A DNA stretch of 64,000 bases, taken from assembly GCA_016716885.1 (NCBI GenBank), contig JADJUV010000001.1:1-64000 (forward strand), given 5' to 3'. The notes under the pieces are model-generated. The model did no database searches. It was given only the letters and a program-made list of their open reading frames with translations, and was not told the DNA's origin. The position numbers and the translations under genes are program-made. The stretch comes from Candidatus Trichofilum aggregatum. GTDB lineage: Bacteria > Chloroflexota > Anaerolineae > Promineifilales > Promineifilaceae. This document shows, piece by piece, positions 53,227 to 62,718 of the stretch; positions within the stretch are counted from its first letter, which is position 1, and every line of letters starts with the position of its first letter.

Positions 53227-55842
53227 ATGGGTCGTTATCCTTCTTTCCTCAAACTCATCCTTCCCCTCCTCATCCTCACCAGCTTCGCCTCCATCACCTA
53301 CGGCCTCAAGCCACCCCAACAAAACCTGGCCCTACCAGCCATCGTCTTCGTGGCCCGCAGTCACCTGGCGACAGAAGATTCCATCTTTTCCGACGAACTA
53401 GGCCCAGCCGGGCAATTCGGTACGGGCATCGAAAAATTTGCCCCCTATAGCCGACTCGTCCTGCGCCAGACCAACGGCACCCTCACCGTCTACAACACCC
53501 CCGGCCTCATAGACATCCAATCCCCCGATGTCAACTTCGCGGGCACCAAAATCGTCTTCGCGGGCACAAAAAGCCTCAACCCGGCCTCGGCCAACTATGG
53601 CTGGCGGCTCTACGAAATCAATGTCAACGGCACCGGCTTCCAACAACTCACCTTCTCCGACTCCACCGTACAGATTCCCAACGCCAGCCAATTCGGCAAC
53701 CAGGAAACCTACGGCCATTACGACGACCTCTTCCCGGCTTATCTGGCCGATGGCCGCATCGTCTTCAATTCATCCCGCTACCCCACCCGTGCCCATTATG
53801 ATGGCCGCCGCACCTTCAACGTCTACATCATGAACAGCAACGGCACAAACATGCGCCGCATCACCACCGAACGGGCCAGCGCCCTTCACCCCACGCCCTT
53901 GCCCGATGGCCGCATTCTCGTTTCCCGCTGGTGGAATCAGTTTAACCAACCCAGCGATCAACTCATCTACAACCGCATAGACAACGCCCCTGGCAACACC
54001 GTCATGCCCGACGGAACCATCATCCTGGCAAATCCTGATCAACCCTTCAACCCAGCCGAAGCCATCTTGCCCGAAGGGTATGAAGTACGACGTGGCCCCA
54101 ACACCTGGCATTTGATGACCCTCAACCCGGACGGCACTGATTTTCGCCGGGTGGCCTGGACACCCCGTTATGTCTGGAACCTGACCGATGATAGCGGCAC
54201 AAGTGATACCTACGCGGCCGCGCAACCTGCCCCCCTTCTCCTCGGCAACGACCTGCACATCGCCTACGTCATGCAACCCGACAACACGATGGTGCATTCC
54301 ACCTTCAACACTGGCATCCGCGTGGCCCGGCCCGGCCTGGAAATGATGTACAGCAACACCACCGACGCCATCGCTGGCCTCAGCTACGATCAGGCCTGGG
54401 GGCAAGGTAATAGTAACGGCCCTTACGCTCTACACCCCTGGGGCCTACCCGATGGAACCATCCTTTACTCCCAATCGAGCCAGGACAACAGCCTGCCTGC
54501 ATCTGGCAATTACAGCGAAGGCAGTTACACCGTCCCACTCCAGGGTTCCAACGTGCGCTATCGCCTCTACAACATGAACATAGATGGCAGTAACAAAACC
54601 TTGGTCGCGATAGATTTGAGCGCCATCGGCATGGCTACAGCCGACATCATGGATGCCAAACCGGTCGTTGTCCGCACCGGCTGGACCGCCCTGCCCGATA
54701 CCTTCACCGACATCGCCAACGATGATCCCCGCTTCGGCAACGTGCCTAACAGCCTGCCCGAATATTGGTTCAGCCAAAACGGCCCCAACGACATCGAAAC
54801 AGCCACCATCCACAACCCCAACGTGTACGCCAATGCTTCGCTGTACGCCCCCTTCGCTAACAATTCCCCACCACCAGGGAGCATCGCCACCGCCCAGGTG
54901 TGGATAGACGCCAACCAGTTCACCGGAGCTTACTGTTACAATGGCTGGCCCCAACCCTGCAACACCTTCCGCGCCGACAACGAACTGCGAGCTGTCCTCT
55001 GGACAGAAGTACCTGTAACCTTTGCCGGAGCGTTTACAGCCACCGTACCTGCCGACACCATGGGTTTTATCGTCCTGCGTGATGCCAACGGCCGCGTCGT
55101 GCGTGATTGGAACCGTGGTTATATTTCCATCGCTCAGGGGAGCGCCTGGGCACGCCCTGGCGAGACTGTTACCTGTGTCGGTTGCCACATGGGGCATGTC
55201 AGCGGCTCCATTGACGATGTGCTGACCCAATCTGAGCAAGGGTGGACCAATGTGGCTCCTTACGCGGCCGCGACCGCCAGCAGTCATCACGAAGAAAATA
55301 ACCAATACCAACCCTTTATCCCCGCCCGCATCATTGACCGGCGCGGCTGGGTTCCCTTGCCCGCAGGCGGCCCTGTCCCCCCGGAAGAACCGTACCTGGA
55401 TGCAGAAACGGGCTGGATTTCCCAGCTAGACTTAGCCAACGGGCAATGGGTTGAGCTAACCTGGCCCAGTGACATGCGGATCACCCAGATTTTACTGGTT
55501 GGCGCGCCGCCCAATGGGGGTGATTGGGATGGGTTTGGTGAACCGGCTCAGTATGGTGATTATTATGTGGAAACGGGCACGCTACGGCTTTATCACAATG
55601 GCTCGTTGCTACAAACCATCAATGTCGGCCGGGTTGACCCTCTGGCCGATGGGGGCACACTCATCACCCTGGCCTCACCCGTGGTGGTTGATCGCCTGCG
55701 TTTTACCATCAATAGTACCAGTGGTCGCTGGTGGTGGAGCCAGGTAGCGGCGTTGAATGAGATAGAAGTGATTGGCGCGGCCGCGGAACCATTTCCCCTC
55801 TTAGAAATTTACCGCGCTTTCGCCCCGGCTATCCACAAATAG
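53227..55842 (+). CDS. HzsA-like secreted haem protein with beta-propeller and discoidin-like domains
   Basis: An 871-residue exported protein with signal MGRYPSFLKLILPLLILTSFASITYG. Residues about 40-480 contain TolB/PD40-like blade motifs (SPDVNFAGTKIVFAG, YLADGRIVFNSSRYP, NGTNMRRIT, PTPLPDGRILVSRW). This part and the middle region (ALHPWGLPDGTILYSQSS) resemble hydrazine-synthase alpha-type proteins. A single c-type haem site CVGCH lies near 655 (TVTCVGCHMGH). The C-terminal 150 residues look like an F5/8-type (discoidin) domain: WVELTWPSDMRITQILLVGAPP. Only one CxxCH is seen. HzsA relatives outside anammox bacteria are of unknown role, so a redox or substrate-binding function outside the cell is the limit of inference. 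Confidence 0.75.
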   Translation: MGRYPSFLKLILPLLILTSFASITYGLKPPQQNLALPAIVFVARSHLATEDSIFSDELGPAGQFGTGIEKFAPYSRLVLRQTNGTLTVYNTPGLIDIQSPDVNFAGTKIVFAGTKSLNPASANYGWRLYEINVNGTGFQQLTFSDSTVQIPNASQFGNQETYGHYDDLFPAYLADGRIVFNSSRYPTRAHYDGRRTFNVYIMNSNGTNMRRITTERASALHPTPLPDGRILVSRWWNQFNQPSDQLIYNRIDNAPGNTVMPDGTIILANPDQPFNPAEAILPEGYEVRRGPNTWHLMTLNPDGTDFRRVAWTPRYVWNLTDDSGTSDTYAAAQPAPLLLGNDLHIAYVMQPDNTMVHSTFNTGIRVARPGLEMMYSNTTDAIAGLSYDQAWGQGNSNGPYALHPWGLPDGTILYSQSSQDNSLPASGNYSEGSYTVPLQGSNVRYRLYNMNIDGSNKTLVAIDLSAIGMATADIMDAKPVVVRTGWTALPDTFTDIANDDPRFGNVPNSLPEYWFSQNGPNDIETATIHNPNVYANASLYAPFANNSPPPGSIATAQVWIDANQFTGAYCYNGWPQPCNTFRADNELRAVLWTEVPVTFAGAFTATVPADTMGFIVLRDANGRVVRDWNRGYISIAQGSAWARPGETVTCVGCHMGHVSGSIDDVLTQSEQGWTNVAPYAAATASSHHEENNQYQPFIPARIIDRRGWVPLPAGGPVPPEEPYLDAETGWISQLDLANGQWVELTWPSDMRITQILLVGAPPNGGDWDGFGEPAQYGDYYVETGTLRLYHNGSLLQTINVGRVDPLADGGTLITLASPVVVDRLRFTINSTSGRWWWSQVAALNEIEVIGAAAEPFPLLEIYRAFAPAIHK

Positions 55843-55952
55843 CCCACTAACGCCTTTCCAATTTTCATTAGGACAACTTTCCGGTAATATTTTCATCATC
55901 GGGTACGTCTAAGCAGTGCCCTCAACACTTAATTTACCGGAGAGTTGTTTTC

Positions 55953-56966
55953 ATGCCTGATACAGTTGGATTTAGAACCACCCTCGTTCGCGGCCGCGAT
56001 GCCTTTAGCCAGTTTGCCGCCGAATGGGATACCCTGGCCCACGCCGGGATGACCGCCACCCCCTTCCAATTCCTGGCTTACCAAAACGCCTGGTGGACCC
56101 ACCTCGGCCCTGGCGAACTTTATACCGTAGCCGTGCACAACCAGGCTGATGAACTCATCGCCCTGGCTTCCCTCTACAATCTCGAAGGAGTCCTCTACTT
56201 CAATGGTTGCACTCAAGAAACAGACTACCTGGACTTGATTGTACGCCCGGAGCACGCCGAAGCCGCCTGGAATGCGGTCATTGATTGTCTGTGTACTGAC
56301 GTGGCCGGATGGCAGGCGTTTGACCTGTGTAATATTCCCGCCACTTCACCCACACGCACCATCCTGCCCCGTCTGGCCGCCAGTCGGGGTTTTTCTTTTG
56401 CCGAAACCATTCACGAAGTTTGCCCCACCATTGCCTTGCCCGATAGTTTTGAAACCTATCTAGAAACACAACTGGACAAAAAACAGCGTCACGAAGTTCG
56501 GCGCAAACTCCGTCGGGCCGAAGGGGCCGAAGCGCAATTGGTCATCGTTGGACCGGATGACGACATCAAGGCGGCGGTGGATGCGTTTTTAGTCCTGTTG
56601 CAGAAAAGCACCCCAGAAAAAAAGGCGTGGTTAGACGAGGGCCGACGGGCAGTGTTTCATGATGTCGCGGCCGCGGCCCAGACCGATGGCACGTTGCAGC
56701 TTATGTTTATGGAAGTAGATGGGCAGAACGCGGCCGCGCTCTTCAACTTCGAGTACGCCGGGCGAGTTTGGGTGTACAACTCCGGCCTGGACCCCGCCAG
56801 CTCTGGCCACCTCAGTTTGGGGGTCGTTCTAACCGCCCGCGCCATCGAAACGGCCATTGAACATGGCAACCATACTTTCGATTTTTTGCGCGGCAATGAA
56901 GAATACAAATACCGCTTTGGGGCGCAAGACACAACCGTCCACCGAATCGAGATGAGCCGAAATTAA
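55953..56966 (+). CDS. GNAT-fold acetyltransferase, BioF2/FemAB-like
   Basis: A 337-residue cytoplasmic acyltransferase of the CelD/BcsL type. It opens FRTTLVRGRDAFSQFAAEWDTLAHAG and has TPFQFLAYQNAWWTHLG, then KKQRHEVRRKLRRAEGAEAQ, and the GNAT core QLMFMEVDGQNAAALFNFEYAGRVWVYNSGLDPA with HTFDFLRGNEEYKYRFG, a hallmark of this group. Such enzymes acylate polysaccharide sugars or make lipid/peptide links. An octamer pair encodes AAAAAQT at about 235-240. Its closeness to glycosyltransferases is consistent with glycan acetylation, by inference. Confidence 0.85.
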   Translation: MPDTVGFRTTLVRGRDAFSQFAAEWDTLAHAGMTATPFQFLAYQNAWWTHLGPGELYTVAVHNQADELIALASLYNLEGVLYFNGCTQETDYLDLIVRPEHAEAAWNAVIDCLCTDVAGWQAFDLCNIPATSPTRTILPRLAASRGFSFAETIHEVCPTIALPDSFETYLETQLDKKQRHEVRRKLRRAEGAEAQLVIVGPDDDIKAAVDAFLVLLQKSTPEKKAWLDEGRRAVFHDVAAAAQTDGTLQLMFMEVDGQNAAALFNFEYAGRVWVYNSGLDPASSGHLSLGVVLTARAIETAIEHGNHTFDFLRGNEEYKYRFGAQDTTVHRIEMSRN

Positions 56967-57097
56967 GGCGTTGCGCTCTTTGCATCTTTGCAGTTCAAAT
57001 CGAAAAAATGTGCCAACATCGTGATTTCTTTAATCGGCAAAAATCGGCGTTAATCGGTGGATAAAGCTTTTTTGGCTTGTCCAGGTTAGGAAGTAAT
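56967..57097. repeat. Short repeats and GGCTTGTCCAGGTTAGG element
   Basis: GGCGTTGCGCTCTTTGCATCTTTGCAG, then TAATCGGCAAAAATCGGCGTTAATCGG units (57031-57056). At 57074-57090 is the 17-bp copy identical to 20299-20315; it ends in AGG and lies 7 bases before the ATG, so it may serve as RBS context. Confidence 0.65.
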
Positions 57098-58354
57098 ATG
57101 ATGGTTTTACCAGGCAATCACCCCTTACGAATCGCTATGCTCTCCGTCCACACCTGCCCATTGGCCTTGCTAGGGGGTAAAAAGACGGGCGGTATGAATG
57201 TTTATGTCCGTGATCTGAGCCGGGCCTTGGGGCGGCTAGGCGTTCAGGTTGACGTATTTACCCGCTCCCAGGACGATTGTGTCCCTTATGTCAACCATGA
57301 TTTGGGTTTTAGCGGCCGCGTCATTCACATCCCGGCTGGTCCTGAAAAACCCATCCCCGTGGCCCAAATAGGCCACTACATCGGAGAATTTATCGAGGGT
57401 GTCGTCGCCTTTGCCCAGGAAGAAAATATCGAGTATGACCTCATCCACAGCCATTACTGGTTGTCGGGGCAAGTAGCCGAGGGGTTGCGCCAGGTTTGGG
57501 GGGCACACATCCCCATTGTGCAAATGTTTCACACGCTGGGGCACATGAAAAACCGCATCGCCAGTGAAGAGAGTGAGCGTGCGCCGCAAGAGCGCATCAA
57601 CGGGGAAACCCACATCATTCACCACGTTGCCGACTGCATTGTAGCCGCTACCCCCGCTGAAGAAGCTCAATTGCGCTGGCTCTACCAGGCCGACTTACAA
57701 AAAGTGGTGGTTATTCCCCCCGGTGTTGATCTGGAACGATTTAAACCCCTTTCACAGACGCTGGCTAAAGAGCATCTAGGTATCCCCGTCGCCGACAAAA
57801 ACATCGTCTTTGCCGGACGCATTGAGCCACTGAAGGGTATTGACACCCTGCTACTGGCCGTTTCTTTGTTACGGGAGCGTTATCCTGAAGAGACGCGCAA
57901 CATCTGTGTAGCTATCATCGGTGGCGACCCCTGGGCCGATACGCCGGATGCCGAAATGTCTCGGCTCCAGGCCCTGCGCCATGATCTGGATATCAAGGAT
58001 TTTGTCACGTTCCTTGGATCAAAGGATCAGAATGAACTACCGTACTATTACGCGGCCGCAGAAGCTGTCGTGATGCCTTCTCACTATGAAAGCTTCGGCC
58101 TGGTGGCCCTTGAAGCGATGGCTATGGGCACTCCCGTCATTGCCTCAGAAGTGGGGGGGCTGGCCTTTCTCATCAAGGATGGCGAAACTGGCTTCCATAT
58201 TCCCGCCCGTGATCATGAAGCGTTGGCCGCTCGTCTGTTTGACATCATCAACAACACTCCGCACTCCTGGGACGACAAGCCCGCGCTCGTCAATGACTGG
58301 GAATGGCACAAAGTCAATTTGTATACCAGCTCATTTGCGCCCCTGTTCCATTAA
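57098..58354 (+). CDS. MshA-like GT4 glycosyltransferase
   Basis: A GT-B glycosyltransferase of 418 residues. Start ATG 57098 (MMVLPGNHPLRIAMLSVHTCPL). The N-terminal block GGKKTGGMNVYVRDLSRALGRLGVQVDVFTR matches the sucrose-phosphate-synthase/MshA group. Acceptor-site YDLIHSHYWLSG and HTLGHMKN follow; the C-domain has VVIPPGVDLERFKP, IVFAGRIEPLKGIDTLL and ESFGLVALEAMAMGTPVIASEVGGLAFLI with the EX7E motif. The MshA subgroup transfers GlcNAc to inositol-phosphate, and ino1 is present at 17.5 kb; but sugar-phosphate or sucrose-type acceptors are equally possible. The gene is intact and single. Confidence 0.87.
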   Translation: MMVLPGNHPLRIAMLSVHTCPLALLGGKKTGGMNVYVRDLSRALGRLGVQVDVFTRSQDDCVPYVNHDLGFSGRVIHIPAGPEKPIPVAQIGHYIGEFIEGVVAFAQEENIEYDLIHSHYWLSGQVAEGLRQVWGAHIPIVQMFHTLGHMKNRIASEESERAPQERINGETHIIHHVADCIVAATPAEEAQLRWLYQADLQKVVVIPPGVDLERFKPLSQTLAKEHLGIPVADKNIVFAGRIEPLKGIDTLLLAVSLLRERYPEETRNICVAIIGGDPWADTPDAEMSRLQALRHDLDIKDFVTFLGSKDQNELPYYYAAAEAVVMPSHYESFGLVALEAMAMGTPVIASEVGGLAFLIKDGETGFHIPARDHEALAARLFDIINNTPHSWDDKPALVNDWEWHKVNLYTSSFAPLFH

Positions 58355-58474
58355 CGACTCGGAATTCTGATTCTACGCCACCAAATGGTCAACTTGATAT
58401 ACCAGGCTGATCTGCGCCCTGTTGCCATCTGGACAAGGTCAAATTGATGGGTTTGGGTTGGGCTTTTACCAGAA

Positions 58475-58506
58475 AAAGGCGAGGGGTAACCTCGCCTTTG
58501 TTTTTG
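58475..58506. terminator. Bidirectional terminator between the glycosyltransferase and rpsI
   Basis: Perfect stem AAAGGCGAGG / CCTCGCCTTT around GGTAA, followed by GTTTTTG on the plus strand and preceded by AAAAA, which gives a U-run for the minus strand. It sits in the convergent gap, ending both transcripts. Confidence 0.85.
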
Positions 58507-58547
58507 TTTATGCTAAAGGGATTGCGGCCGCGAACAGCCAAACCTTC

Positions 58548-58952
58548 TTAACGTTTCGTATAAGTCGGCGCCTTGCGTGCCCGTTTCAAACCTGGCTTCT
58601 TGCGCTCTTTAATACGCGCGTCCCGCGTCAAATGACCGTTGGTACGTAAAGTGGGTTTCAGATTTTCATCATATTCCACCAACGCACGGGCCAGACCCAG
58701 GCGTACGGCCGCTGTCTGACCACTAATACCACCACCTTCTACCAGGACTGTAACATCCATAGCACTAGTGAGGCTTGTATCGGTTAACGGCCCTGTCAAC
58801 ATCTCCATATCTCCCAAACGGGGGAAATAATCTTTCACATCCTTGCCATTCACCTGGAAAACGCCCGTGTTTCCGCCTGGGTAAATCCGTACCCGTGCTG
58901 AGGAGCGCTTACGCCGACCAATGCCTTCATGATATCGCCGATTTTCTAACAT
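58548..58952 (-). CDS. rpsI: 30S ribosomal protein S9
   Basis: Small-subunit protein S9, 134 residues. Complete: HEGIGRRKRSSARVRIYPG, VLVEGGGISGQTAAVRLGLARALVEY and the invariant C-terminus ending in KR (APTYTKR), whose tail reaches the P-site tRNA. It lies just after rplM on the minus strand, the usual rplM-rpsI pair. No defects. Confidence 0.97.
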   Translation of the reverse strand: MLENRRYHEGIGRRKRSSARVRIYPGGNTGVFQVNGKDVKDYFPRLGDMEMLTGPLTDTSLTSAMDVTVLVEGGGISGQTAAVRLGLARALVEYDENLKPTLRTNGHLTRDARIKERKKPGLKRARKAPTYTKR

Positions 58953-58961
58953 ACTTTTCTC

Positions 58962-59396
58962 CTAAAGCTCCATATCCACGGGCTGTTGTGCCTGATGCGG
59001 GTGATTGGGGCCTGCATACACCTTCAACTTGGCAAACATTTTCCGTCCCATCGCATTTTTAGGCAACATACCTTTAATAGCCGCTTCAAGAACACGATGC
59101 GGGTGTTTGCCCAATTGATGCTGTAAAGATATAGACGACAAACCACCAGGGTAGCCAGAATGCCGGTGATAAAATTTCTGCTCCATGCGACGGCCTGTCA
59201 CCTGGATTTTTTCCGCATTGATCACCACAACATAATCCCCACAGTCTACAGCCGGGCTATAGATAGTTTTATGTTTTCCTTTGAGAACAATGGCAATCTG
59301 AGAAGCCAGACGGCCCAGGGTCTGGCCTTCAGCATTTACGACATACCAGAGACGCGCTTCGTCGGCATCTGCTGGTTTCGTCACGTAGGTTTTCAT
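58962..59396 (-). CDS. rplM: 50S ribosomal protein L13
   Basis: Large-subunit protein L13, 144 residues. MKTYVTKPADADEARLWYVVNAEGQTLGRLASQIA and the signature GDYVVVINAEKIQVTGRRMEQKFYHRHSGYPGG are standard, as are GMLPKNAMGRKMFAKLKVY. Nine bases separate it from rpsI. Intact. Confidence 0.97.
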   Translation of the reverse strand: MKTYVTKPADADEARLWYVVNAEGQTLGRLASQIAIVLKGKHKTIYSPAVDCGDYVVVINAEKIQVTGRRMEQKFYHRHSGYPGGLSSISLQHQLGKHPHRVLEAAIKGMLPKNAMGRKMFAKLKVYAGPNHPHQAQQPVDMEL

Positions 59397-59507
59397 GTGA
59401 GCTTCTCCTTCACCAATTCAGCCAAAAGGCCAGTTACAACAATAACCAGAACCAAAACCACGCTAATTTGTTATTGTGGTCATTATTCTAGCTTTCTATT
59501 CAATAAA

Positions 59508-60230
59508 TCACTGACAATAAAAAAAGCCCATGAGCGGGGGCAGTCGTACCGGCTTGATCCTTGCTTGCCTTTGCAGCACTTCCTGGAACTGCGCCACACT
59601 CTGTTTACCACTGCCCACTTCCACCAAAGTTCCTACCAGGCTACGTACCATTCGGTACAAAAAAGCATTAGCGGAGATGGTGAAGATGAGTTCATCTTCT
59701 CGCCTATGCCACTCAGCCTGATAAACGTGACGGATAGTGTTATCCCCTTTTGGGGGCTGACCAAAGGTAGCGAAATCATGTGATCCGATCAACAACGCGG
59801 CCGCATCATTCATCCGCTCTACATCCAAAGGCCAATTCACTTGCCAGGCTCTTTCTCGTCTAAGGGCACTACGATTCGGGCTGTTAAGTATGACATATTC
59901 ATACGTTCGCTGTTGAGCCGCGTAACGGGGGTGGAAAGTCGCGGCCGCAACCTCAACGCTTTGTAACGCTATATCCGGCGGCAAATGAGCATTTATTGCT
60001 CGTAGTAAAACTGCTTCGCCGTGCCGCCATTCCAGGTCAAAGGCAATTACCTGGCCCCAGGCATGAACACCACTATCTGTTCGTCCTGCTCCAAGAACTG
60101 CTACTTTGTTCCCACATAGCCGCTCCAGCGCCGCCTCTAGCTCACCCTGAATCGTAGGCTGGTCATCCCGTTGCCTTTGAAACCCAAAGTAAGCTGTACC
60201 GTCATATTCAACACGCGCCCGGTAACGCAA
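59508..60230 (-). CDS. truA: tRNA pseudouridine(38-40) synthase
   Basis: Isomerises uridines 38-40 of tRNA anticodon stems. 240 residues: MRYRARVEYDGTAYFGFQRQ, catalytic Asp in AGRTDSGVHAWGQVIAF, HPRYAAQQRTYEY, SHDFATFGQ and the C-terminal RMVRSLVGTLVEVGSGK. It lies between rplQ and rplM, the order seen in many bacteria. Two octamers are present, one encoding AAATFH near position 96. Intact. Confidence 0.95.
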   Translation of the reverse strand: MRYRARVEYDGTAYFGFQRQRDDQPTIQGELEAALERLCGNKVAVLGAGRTDSGVHAWGQVIAFDLEWRHGEAVLLRAINAHLPPDIALQSVEVAAATFHPRYAAQQRTYEYVILNSPNRSALRRERAWQVNWPLDVERMNDAAALLIGSHDFATFGQPPKGDNTIRHVYQAEWHRREDELIFTISANAFLYRMVRSLVGTLVEVGSGKQSVAQFQEVLQRQARIKPVRLPPLMGFFYCQ

Positions 60231-60335
60231 TTGTGCCTCAGTTAATCAGTTAAAGTACAAAAGAGAAATTGGTGATGAAAAGAGATTTTATGGGATTTAA
60301 GCCCGCGTCTAAGTCTTTCCGTCACCAATCTCAAC

Positions 60336-60772
60336 TTATTTTCTATCGTCATTCCCAACCAACATAACCACAGCCATGTGCGCATTGTCACCATTACGCT
60401 GACCGAGTTTGATGATACGGGTATAACCACCGGGGCGCTCTGTATAACGGGGAGCAATCTCATTAAAGAGCCGTTGCACCACATCAATTTGCTGAGCATC
60501 TCCACCATCGTCTTCGATTGTACGAAAACGGGGCAAACGTGCGGCCGCGAGCCGGCGGGCATGAACTTCACTGGCCGGGTTTTCTGCTTTTTTAGCCAGG
60601 CCCCGTTTTGCCAGGGTAATCATTTTTTCGGCCAAGGGCCGCAACATGCGGGCTTTGGCTTCCGTCGTAACAACTTTTCATGGCAGATCAAATCTGCTAC
60701 CAGGTTTTGGCGTAGGGCACGCCGATGGGCTGTGTCTCGCCCCAGGCGAGAACCATGTATTCTATGTCGCAT
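60336..60772 (-). CDS. rplQ: 50S ribosomal protein L17 (one-base frameshift)
   Basis: Large-subunit protein L17, about 145 residues. ATG 60772 reads MRHRIHGSRLGRDTAHRRALRQNLVADLICHEKL, the conserved start. Near 60680 one A is missing from an A-run (expected EKVVTTEAKARMLRPLAEKMI), after which coding continues to VVMLVGNDDRK, stop 60336. A ribosomal protein gene in alpha-operon context is unlikely to be a pseudogene, so this is probably a sequence error. Confidence 0.93.
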
Positions 60773-60835
60773 TGTGCTTCCTCATTCCTCTGATAAACCA
60801 TCACCATTTGTCTTCTGACAACTGACGACCGTCGA

Positions 60836-61792
60836 TCAGCCAAACATCTCCTCATCCTTCAAGAAGCCCTTTGACCGTAGTTGTGATTTCAGTTCATCCA
60901 AAGATTTTTCTCCGAAGTTACGAATCGCCAACATGGTTTCTTCTCCCCGACCCAGCATCTCCAGCATTTCACCCACTTTGGTGATACCAGTACGCTTCAG
61001 GGAGTTAAATACACGCACACTGAGATCAAGATGCTCAATGGGTGTATCATAAGCTTCATTCGTGATGGTTTCTTCTTTCTTTTCTTCCGCTATCGGTAGC
61101 AGACTTTCTTCACTGACACCCGCCACAGGTCGTAACTGTTGCATGAGAATCTGTGACGCTTGTGCCAACGCTTCTTCAGGGCGAATCGTACCATCCGTCC
61201 AAATTTCTAACGTCAGCAGGTCATAGTTTGCCACCTGCCCTACCCGTGTCTTTTCAACTTCGTAGCTTACACGCATAACCGGGCTAAAAATGGCATCCAC
61301 CGGCAATTCACCAATAGGCAAACGACCTCGTTCATCAGCCGAAGAATATCCTCGACCCGTTTCCACCGTCATCTCGATTTCCAGAAATGCTTCATCGGAG
61401 TCAACAGTAAAAAGATAAAGGTCAGGGTTGATAATATCAACTTCCGGTGGTGTTACCAGGTCCGCAGCTGTAACTGTGCCAGCGCCATGAACTTCCAGAC
61501 GCATCCGCCCCACATCCGTATCATGCAAATCCAGGCGAATTTGTTTCACCTGTAGAATCAATTGCATCATATCCTCACGGACATAGGGTATAGCAGAAAA
61601 CTCGTGAGCCACATCCGTAACTCGGATAGATGTAACCGCAGCGCCCGGTAAAGAAGAAAGTAACACACGGCGCAGAGAATTACCTAACGTTGTACCAAAA
61701 CCACGTTCTAGTGGCCCAACTACAAACCGGCCATATTTACGTGACATAGCCGAACTTTCGATTTTGGGTAAAACCAGATTATTAATAGCCAA
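60836..61792 (-). CDS. rpoA: RNA polymerase alpha subunit
   Basis: Alpha subunit of RNA polymerase, 318 residues. The N-terminal assembly domain has KYGRFVVGPLERGFGTTLGNSLRRVLLSSLPGAAVTSI and VTVETGRGYSSADERG; the C-terminal DNA/activator domain has PIEHLDLSVRVFNSLKRTGITKVGEML and IRNFGEKSLDELKSQLRSKGF. The linker carries EEKKEETITNEAYD. It lies between rpsD and rplQ as usual. Intact. Confidence 0.97.
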   Translation of the reverse strand: MAINNLVLPKIESSAMSRKYGRFVVGPLERGFGTTLGNSLRRVLLSSLPGAAVTSIRVTDVAHEFSAIPYVREDMMQLILQVKQIRLDLHDTDVGRMRLEVHGAGTVTAADLVTPPEVDIINPDLYLFTVDSDEAFLEIEMTVETGRGYSSADERGRLPIGELPVDAIFSPVMRVSYEVEKTRVGQVANYDLLTLEIWTDGTIRPEEALAQASQILMQQLRPVAGVSEESLLPIAEEKKEETITNEAYDTPIEHLDLSVRVFNSLKRTGITKVGEMLEMLGRGEETMLAIRNFGEKSLDELKSQLRSKGFLKDEEMFG

Positions 61793-61875
61793 GGCAGACC
61801 CCTCTTTGTATACAAACCAGATAAACTGAGAAAGGCCACGAACCGATTAGTTTCGGTCCGCGGCCGCAAAACAGG

Positions 61876-62520
61876 TTATCGGGAGTAATACTCAACAATT
61901 AGCTGTTCGTTTAGGGACACATCAATGTCGTCACGAGAGGGCAGGTTAAGGACAGTCGCCGAAATATTCTTCGTGTCCATGGACAGCCAGCGCGGAACAT
62001 GCACACGCCGATCATCCAATTCACTGCGTAGCGCCTTGAAGAAAGGCCGTTTCATGCTCTCCGGGCGGATAGTAACCTTGTCACCCGGCTTCACCAATGC
62101 CGAAGCGACATCTGTTTTACGGCCATTCAACATGATATGACCATGTGAGACGATCTGGCGCGCTTGTGGGCGTGACTCAGCTAATCCCAAACGGTAAACC
62201 ACATTGTCCAAACGAGTTTCTAATAAAGACAACAAATTCGCACCGGTAAGACCCGATACACGTTCCGCACGATCAAAATAACGACTAAATTGTCGTTCGA
62301 AAACGCCATAGATACGACGCGCTTTTTGTTTTTCACGCAATTGGGTGAGATAGTCTGAAGCGCGGCCGCGGCGGAATTGCCCTTCCTTGCCATGTTGTCC
62401 AGGTGGATAACCACGTCGGTCAACAGAGCATTTCGGTGACATACACCGAGTTCCTTTCAAAAACAGCTTTTCCCCTTCCCGGCGGCAAAGCCTGCAAACG
62501 GGACCTGTATATCTTGCCAA
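61876..62520 (-). CDS. rpsD: 30S ribosomal protein S4 (zinc-binding type)
   Basis: Small-subunit assembly protein S4, 214 residues. The N-terminus retains the Cys set VCRLCRREGEKLF, GTRCMSPKCS, the zinc-binding form. The S4 RNA-binding domain is LLETRLDNVVYRLGLAESRPQARQIVSHGHIMLNGR. In the alpha operon it may regulate its own operon in other bacteria. An octamer at 62361 encodes part of RRGRASDYL. Intact. Confidence 0.97.
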   Translation of the reverse strand: MARYTGPVCRLCRREGEKLFLKGTRCMSPKCSVDRRGYPPGQHGKEGQFRRGRASDYLTQLREKQKARRIYGVFERQFSRYFDRAERVSGLTGANLLSLLETRLDNVVYRLGLAESRPQARQIVSHGHIMLNGRKTDVASALVKPGDKVTIRPESMKRPFFKALRSELDDRRVHVPRWLSMDTKNISATVLNLPSRDDIDVSLNEQLIVEYYSR

Positions 62521-62553
62521 CTTAATTACCTCCTACATGGATAAAGATCAACA

Positions 62554-62577
62554 AAACTTCCCCGTGTGGGGAAGTTT
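62554..62577. terminator. Hairpin between rpsK and rpsD
   Basis: Perfect 10-bp stem AAACTTCCCC / GGGGAAGTTT around GTGT. On the minus (gene) strand it is followed by TGTTGATC, with only a short T-run, so it may be an attenuator or processing site rather than a strong stop. The whole 198-base gap (62521-62718) is otherwise empty. Confidence 0.6.
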
Positions 62578-62718
62578 GAGTTAAAGAGAGGTTTACAGGT
62601 GTGGCAACCCTTCTTCCCTCTCCCATTAAACACCAAATTAATCCTCAAGAGACCAAGAGATCGATTAGCTAGAATCACTTAATATTCTAGACCTTCAATC
62701 CCCAGGTTTCTTTATGAA

